Shown here: piece by piece, positions 61,112 through 64,000 of the stretch | How positions within the stretch are numbered: position 1 is the stretch's first letter | How the letters are laid out: each line of letters begins with the position of its first letter | Assembly (NCBI GenBank): GCA_025356335.1 | Contig: JANXUF010000063.1 | Span: forward strand, 1-64,000 | Direction: 5' to 3' | DNA: 64,000 nucleotides | Origin: Actinomycetes bacterium | GTDB taxonomy: Bacteria > Actinomycetota > Acidimicrobiia > Acidimicrobiales > Ilumatobacteraceae | Notes under the pieces: model-generated | What the model was told of the DNA's origin: nothing | What the model saw: only the letters and a program-made list of their open reading frames with translations | Database searches by the model: none | Program-made: the position numbers and the translations under genes

Positions 61112-62091
61112 AAATATACAAGCCCCGAATGGCGACGAGCGTGCTCCAGAGCGTCAAGTATTGGCGGACCGTCAACTGGCGGAGTTCATCGCCTCGATGT
61201 CCGCAGGTCCGCCGATGAGCGCGTCCGGCGATGTGGTGGAGCTGCGCCGAGCCACGGCGGAACGGGTACGCCTCCGGCCGGCGGGACCGGAGATGGCGAC
61301 CTTCGACGTATCACTGGCAAACGGTCGCTGCAGCGCCAGGCTCTACCGCCCTGACGGGCAGAGCGGCGCTGTCATCGTCTATCTCCATGGCGGGGGATGG
61401 ACGATCGGCGGCGTCGATACGCACGATCGCGCCTGCCGCCGGCTGGCTGATCGCAGCCGACTTTGCGTTCTCTCCGTGGACTACCGCCTGTCGCCGGAAC
61501 ATCCTTTTCCGGCGGCGATCGATGACGCCGTAGCTGCACTCGAATGGGTGTCGTCATGCCCGGGCGAGCTCGGTGGAAGTCCCGGTTTCGTCGCCGTCGT
61601 CGGCGACAGTGCTGGTGGCACCGTTGCAGCCCTCGCGGCGATTCGGCTCCGCGATACGGAACTGGCTCCCGATCTGCTGATGCTGTTGTACGCGAATACC
61701 GATCTCGCAGCGAGCGGTGGATCGATGGACAAGTATGCGCACGGCTTCGGGCTCGACGCTGGCGACGTCGAGTGGTTCAATACGCACTGGGTTGCGGACC
61801 GCTCGCGCTGGACCGACCCCGTCATCAGCCCGCTGCGGGCAGCGGATCTCGATGGGCTGTGCCCGACACGTCGTCACGTGCGAGTTCGATCCGCTGCGCG
61901 ATCAGGCAGAGGCCTTCGGGCAGCGCCTGATCACCGCCGGGGTCACGGTGACCGTACGACGCGAAGTCGGGATGGTGCACAATTTCCTGCTCTGGGACCT
62001 GCTGTCGCCGGCATGCGCCGCAGCCGGTAACCGCGTCGCCGACGACCTTGCCGGAGCGATCCATCGATTGCAGGCAGCGGCAAAATCATGA
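61107..62091 (+). pseudogene. Alpha/beta hydrolase (hormone-sensitive lipase-like), frameshifted
   Basis: The first frame (61107 on) encodes YLHGGGW (94-98), GDSAGG with nucleophile Ser168, and the body of an HSL-type esterase up to SPLRAADLDGL. The reading then shifts: a second frame carries HVVTCEFDPLRDQAEAFGQRL with the acid residue and GMVHNF with the catalytic His, ending at 62091. One extra base at or near 61860 explains it. The first frame would otherwise end at 62030 with a nonsense tail. Ser and Asp/His are thus split, so the gene is inactive unless the shift is a sequencing error or is bypassed. Confidence 0.85.
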
Positions 62092-62127
62092 GGTGCGCAG
62101 TCGGGAGCGGGTGCCAGACTCTCGGTC

Positions 62128-63324
62128 ATGGCTGAGCTGACGATTCGAGCACCGCGAGACGACGAGGCGGAAGCGGTCTTCGCGGCCGACGCCCGTGGGT
62201 TCGGGTTCCACGTCGAACCCGACGACATGCGCAGACGGTTGTCGTTGATGGAGTGGGAGCGATTCCGCATCGCCCTCGACGGCGAGGAAATCGTCGGCGT
62301 CGCCGGCGCCTATTCGCTGCAGATGACGGTGCCAGGGGGAGCGGTACTTCCGACCGGCGGGGTGACCTGGATCGCAGTCGCACCGACGCACCGCCGGCGG
62401 GGCATTCTCACCGAACTGCTCGAACTCGTCCACGTCGACATCGCAGAGCGCGGAGAGCCACTTGCGGCGTTGAGTTCGAGCGAGGGTGGTATCTACGAGC
62501 GGTTCGGCTACGGCATCGCCAGTCGCGTCCGGTCGGCACGACTCGATCACAGCCGCGCTGCGTTCCGCAGGGATGTCGATGTCGGGGCGGGTTCGGTGCG
62601 TTTCGTCGACGATGCCAACGCTCAACCGTTGATCGCCGACATCTACGAGCGCTACCGCACGACGCGTCCAGGCGAGGTCACCCGCAGCGCCGACTGGTGG
62701 CGGGCACTCGAGGGAGGCCGGCGCGGACCCGCTGGTGGATTCTCGCCTGTGTGGTACCTCCTTCACGCCGACGGCTACGCCGTCTATCGGATCGAGTCTC
62801 GATGGGACAACGGGCACAAGAAGCGTGCGTTGGACGTCGTCGAGCTCGTCGCCGTGACTGCCGCAGCGCACGCCGCGTTGTGGCACACGCTCGTCAACGT
62901 CGACCTCGTCGGACAGATCACTTCGGAGATGATTCCTCTGGACGACCCGCTGCCGATGGTGCTCGCCGATCCGCGGGCGCTGCGCACCGACGAGATCACG
63001 GACGGGACATGGCTCCGGCCCGCAGACATCGCCGCCTGTCTCCGAGCGCGCACGTACGGCACCGATGACGGGTTCGTGATCGAGGTCGAGGGCTCTCGGT
63101 ATCGCCTCGAAGGCTCGCCGGCCGGAGCGATGTGTTCGAAGGTGCGTTCAAGAGCGGACATCGTCGCCGATCGCGCAGCGGTCGGTGCGCTGCTGCTCGG
63201 CGGAATCCGAGCGTCGCACCTCGCTGCCGGAAAGCGCCTCGAGTTCCGCACCCCAGCGATTGCCGGTCGCGTCGACCGCTTTTTCCTCGGTGACGTCGAA
63301 CCCCACTCCCAGACCCATTTCTAG
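62128..63324 (+). CDS. Eis-like GNAT N-acetyltransferase
   Basis: 398 aa with two GNAT-like regions and an SCP2-like C-terminus, the architecture of Eis. The N-terminal GNAT core has VTWIAVAPTHRRRGILTELLELVH, where RRRG is the acetyl-CoA loop, and SSEGGIYERFGYGIAS. The mid-region (DWWRALEGGRRGPAGG) and the C-terminal SKVRSRADIVADRAAVGALLLGG follow. Eis proteins acetylate amines, including aminoglycosides and lysine side chains; the natural substrate is unknown. It starts 36 bases after the esterase and may share its transcript. Confidence 0.88.
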   Translation: MAELTIRAPRDDEAEAVFAADARGFGFHVEPDDMRRRLSLMEWERFRIALDGEEIVGVAGAYSLQMTVPGGAVLPTGGVTWIAVAPTHRRRGILTELLELVHVDIAERGEPLAALSSSEGGIYERFGYGIASRVRSARLDHSRAAFRRDVDVGAGSVRFVDDANAQPLIADIYERYRTTRPGEVTRSADWWRALEGGRRGPAGGFSPVWYLLHADGYAVYRIESRWDNGHKKRALDVVELVAVTAAAHAALWHTLVNVDLVGQITSEMIPLDDPLPMVLADPRALRTDEITDGTWLRPADIAACLRARTYGTDDGFVIEVEGSRYRLEGSPAGAMCSKVRSRADIVADRAAVGALLLGGIRASHLAAGKRLEFRTPAIAGRVDRFFLGDVEPHSQTHF

Positions 63325-63383
63325 TTTTGGATCGACGGTTAGGCTGACGGGCGTCGCCAGACGTTCAGCGGGGGAGAAGCCAC

Positions 63384-64000
63384 GTGACCAAGATTCGGTA
63401 TTCGGGGAATGATTCCCACATCACCGACAACAGCGGTGGGGGCGGTGGGGGTGGCGGCCTCGGCGGGCTCGGTTCGATCCTCAGCGGTGGCGGCGGTGGC
63501 GGCGGGTTGGGAATCCCGATCAAAGCAGGCGGAGGACTCCTCGGCATCCTGGTGCTGGTGGCGTCGATCATCCTGCCGAAACTGCTCGGCGGGACGACAT
63601 CCACGGCGTCGAGTGGGAACAACGGCGGCGGCGCCACGACACAGATCGAGTCGCCTGGTCTCAATCCCACATCATCGGACAGCGGCGAGGGTTCTGCCAA
63701 CCCGGCGACTCAGAGCTCAGCCGGAGGCACGACCTCGTCCAGTACATGCGGGAGTAGCGACCTGCGCCAGATCATCTGCGGCGCCTACGAGGATACGACG
63801 ACCTATTGGCAGGGCGCCTTCCAGGCGGCCGGAAAGAAGTTCGTCCAGCCCGACATGGTGTTCTTCACCAGCGACACGAACACCGGTTGTGGTGCCGCCC
63901 AGTCCTCCGCCGGACCGTTCTATTGCCCCGCCGATCAGACGATCTACCTCGATCTCGATTTCCTCAAAACGCTCGAAACCAAACTCAACTTTCATGGCGA
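63384..64000 (+). CDS. Neutral zinc metallopeptidase, YpfJ-like (C-terminus outside window)
   Basis: 205 codons are visible; the gene continues past the right edge. GTG 63384 follows GGGGAG. The N-terminus (TKIRYSGNDSHITDNSG) leads into two poly-Gly runs, a transmembrane helix (GILVLVASIILPKLLG), a Ser/Thr/Gly linker and the start of the domain with CGSSDLRQIICGAYEDTTTYWQGAF, FFTSDTNTGCGAAQSSAGPFYCPADQTIYLDLDF. The pattern CGAAxSxxGPFYCPxDxxIYLD is the YpfJ/KPN_02809 signature. The catalytic HExxH motif lies beyond the window. Confidence 0.9.
   Translation, partial: MTKIRYSGNDSHITDNSGGGGGGGGLGGLGSILSGGGGGGGLGIPIKAGGGLLGILVLVASIILPKLLGGTTSTASSGNNGGGATTQIESPGLNPTSSDSGEGSANPATQSSAGGTTSSSTCGSSDLRQIICGAYEDTTTYWQGAFQAAGKKFVQPDMVFFTSDTNTGCGAAQSSAGPFYCPADQTIYLDLDFLKTLETKLNFHG

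Overview
The window is high-GC actinobacterial DNA. GTG and TTG starts are frequent, ATGA stop/start overlaps are common, and an F420-type luciferase-like oxidoreductase, a mycofactocin-type SDR, Rv-like Eis acetyltransferase and GatCAB are present. The overall mix (betaine catabolism, hut genes, no phage or insertion-sequence signals) suggests a free-living, probably aquatic or soil actinobacterium, perhaps Acidimicrobiia. That placement is an inference. No rRNA, tRNA, CRISPR array, insertion sequence or integrase was seen.

Region 1 (1-9000), betaine and choline uptake and use. A glycine-betaine/proline-betaine ABC importer lies on the minus strand (ATPase, double-domain permease, substrate-binding lipoprotein cut by the window edge). 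Divergent from it are a dimethylglycine/sarcosine-dehydrogenase-like flavoprotein with a GcvT domain, a choline-kinase-like phosphotransferase and a choline-dehydrogenase-like GMC oxidoreductase. A decayed ATPase fragment, an SRPBCC protein and an LLM oxidoreductase follow (9160-11002).

Region 2 (11259-18731), a tightly overlapping corrinoid methyltransferase operon: corrinoid protein, DUF1638 protein, virulence-factor-domain protein, pterin (methyl-THF) methyltransferase, ferredoxin/ASKHA reductive activator, non-pyrrolysine MttB-type methyltransferase and a methylenetetrahydrofolate reductase. Together they look like a route that moves a methyl group from a quaternary or tertiary amine to tetrahydrofolate and then oxidises it.

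Region 3 (18811-28126), mixed genes: SDR, small hypothetical protein, DUF2786 protein, acyl-CoA synthetase, M48 protease, TetR regulator with a palindromic operator and a divergent ferredoxin, DUF1345 membrane protein, enolase-superfamily enzyme and CAP-domain lipoprotein.

Region 4 (28335-46262), histidine degradation (hutH, hutU, hutF, hutI) with a peptide-deformylase-like gene in the middle and no hutG. After it come an XRE regulator, a desaturase-like membrane enzyme, an oligopeptide/opine-type ABC importer, a Rieske oxygenase and a two-flavin DgcA/StcD-like demethylase. The arrangement is consistent with import and N-demethylation of a betaine, possibly histidine betaine, feeding the hut route.

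Region 5 (46324-64000): alpha/beta hydrolase, lgt, GH36 alpha-galactosidase, mycofactocin-type SDR, a duplicated two-gene module that encodes four paralogous membrane-anchored propeller-like proteins of unknown function, gatC-gatA-gatB, a TetR regulator divergent from a frameshifted esterase with a strong leaderless promoter, an Eis-like acetyltransferase and the start of a YpfJ-type zinc metallopeptidase. Several strong inverted repeats mark transcription ends between convergent or adjacent units.
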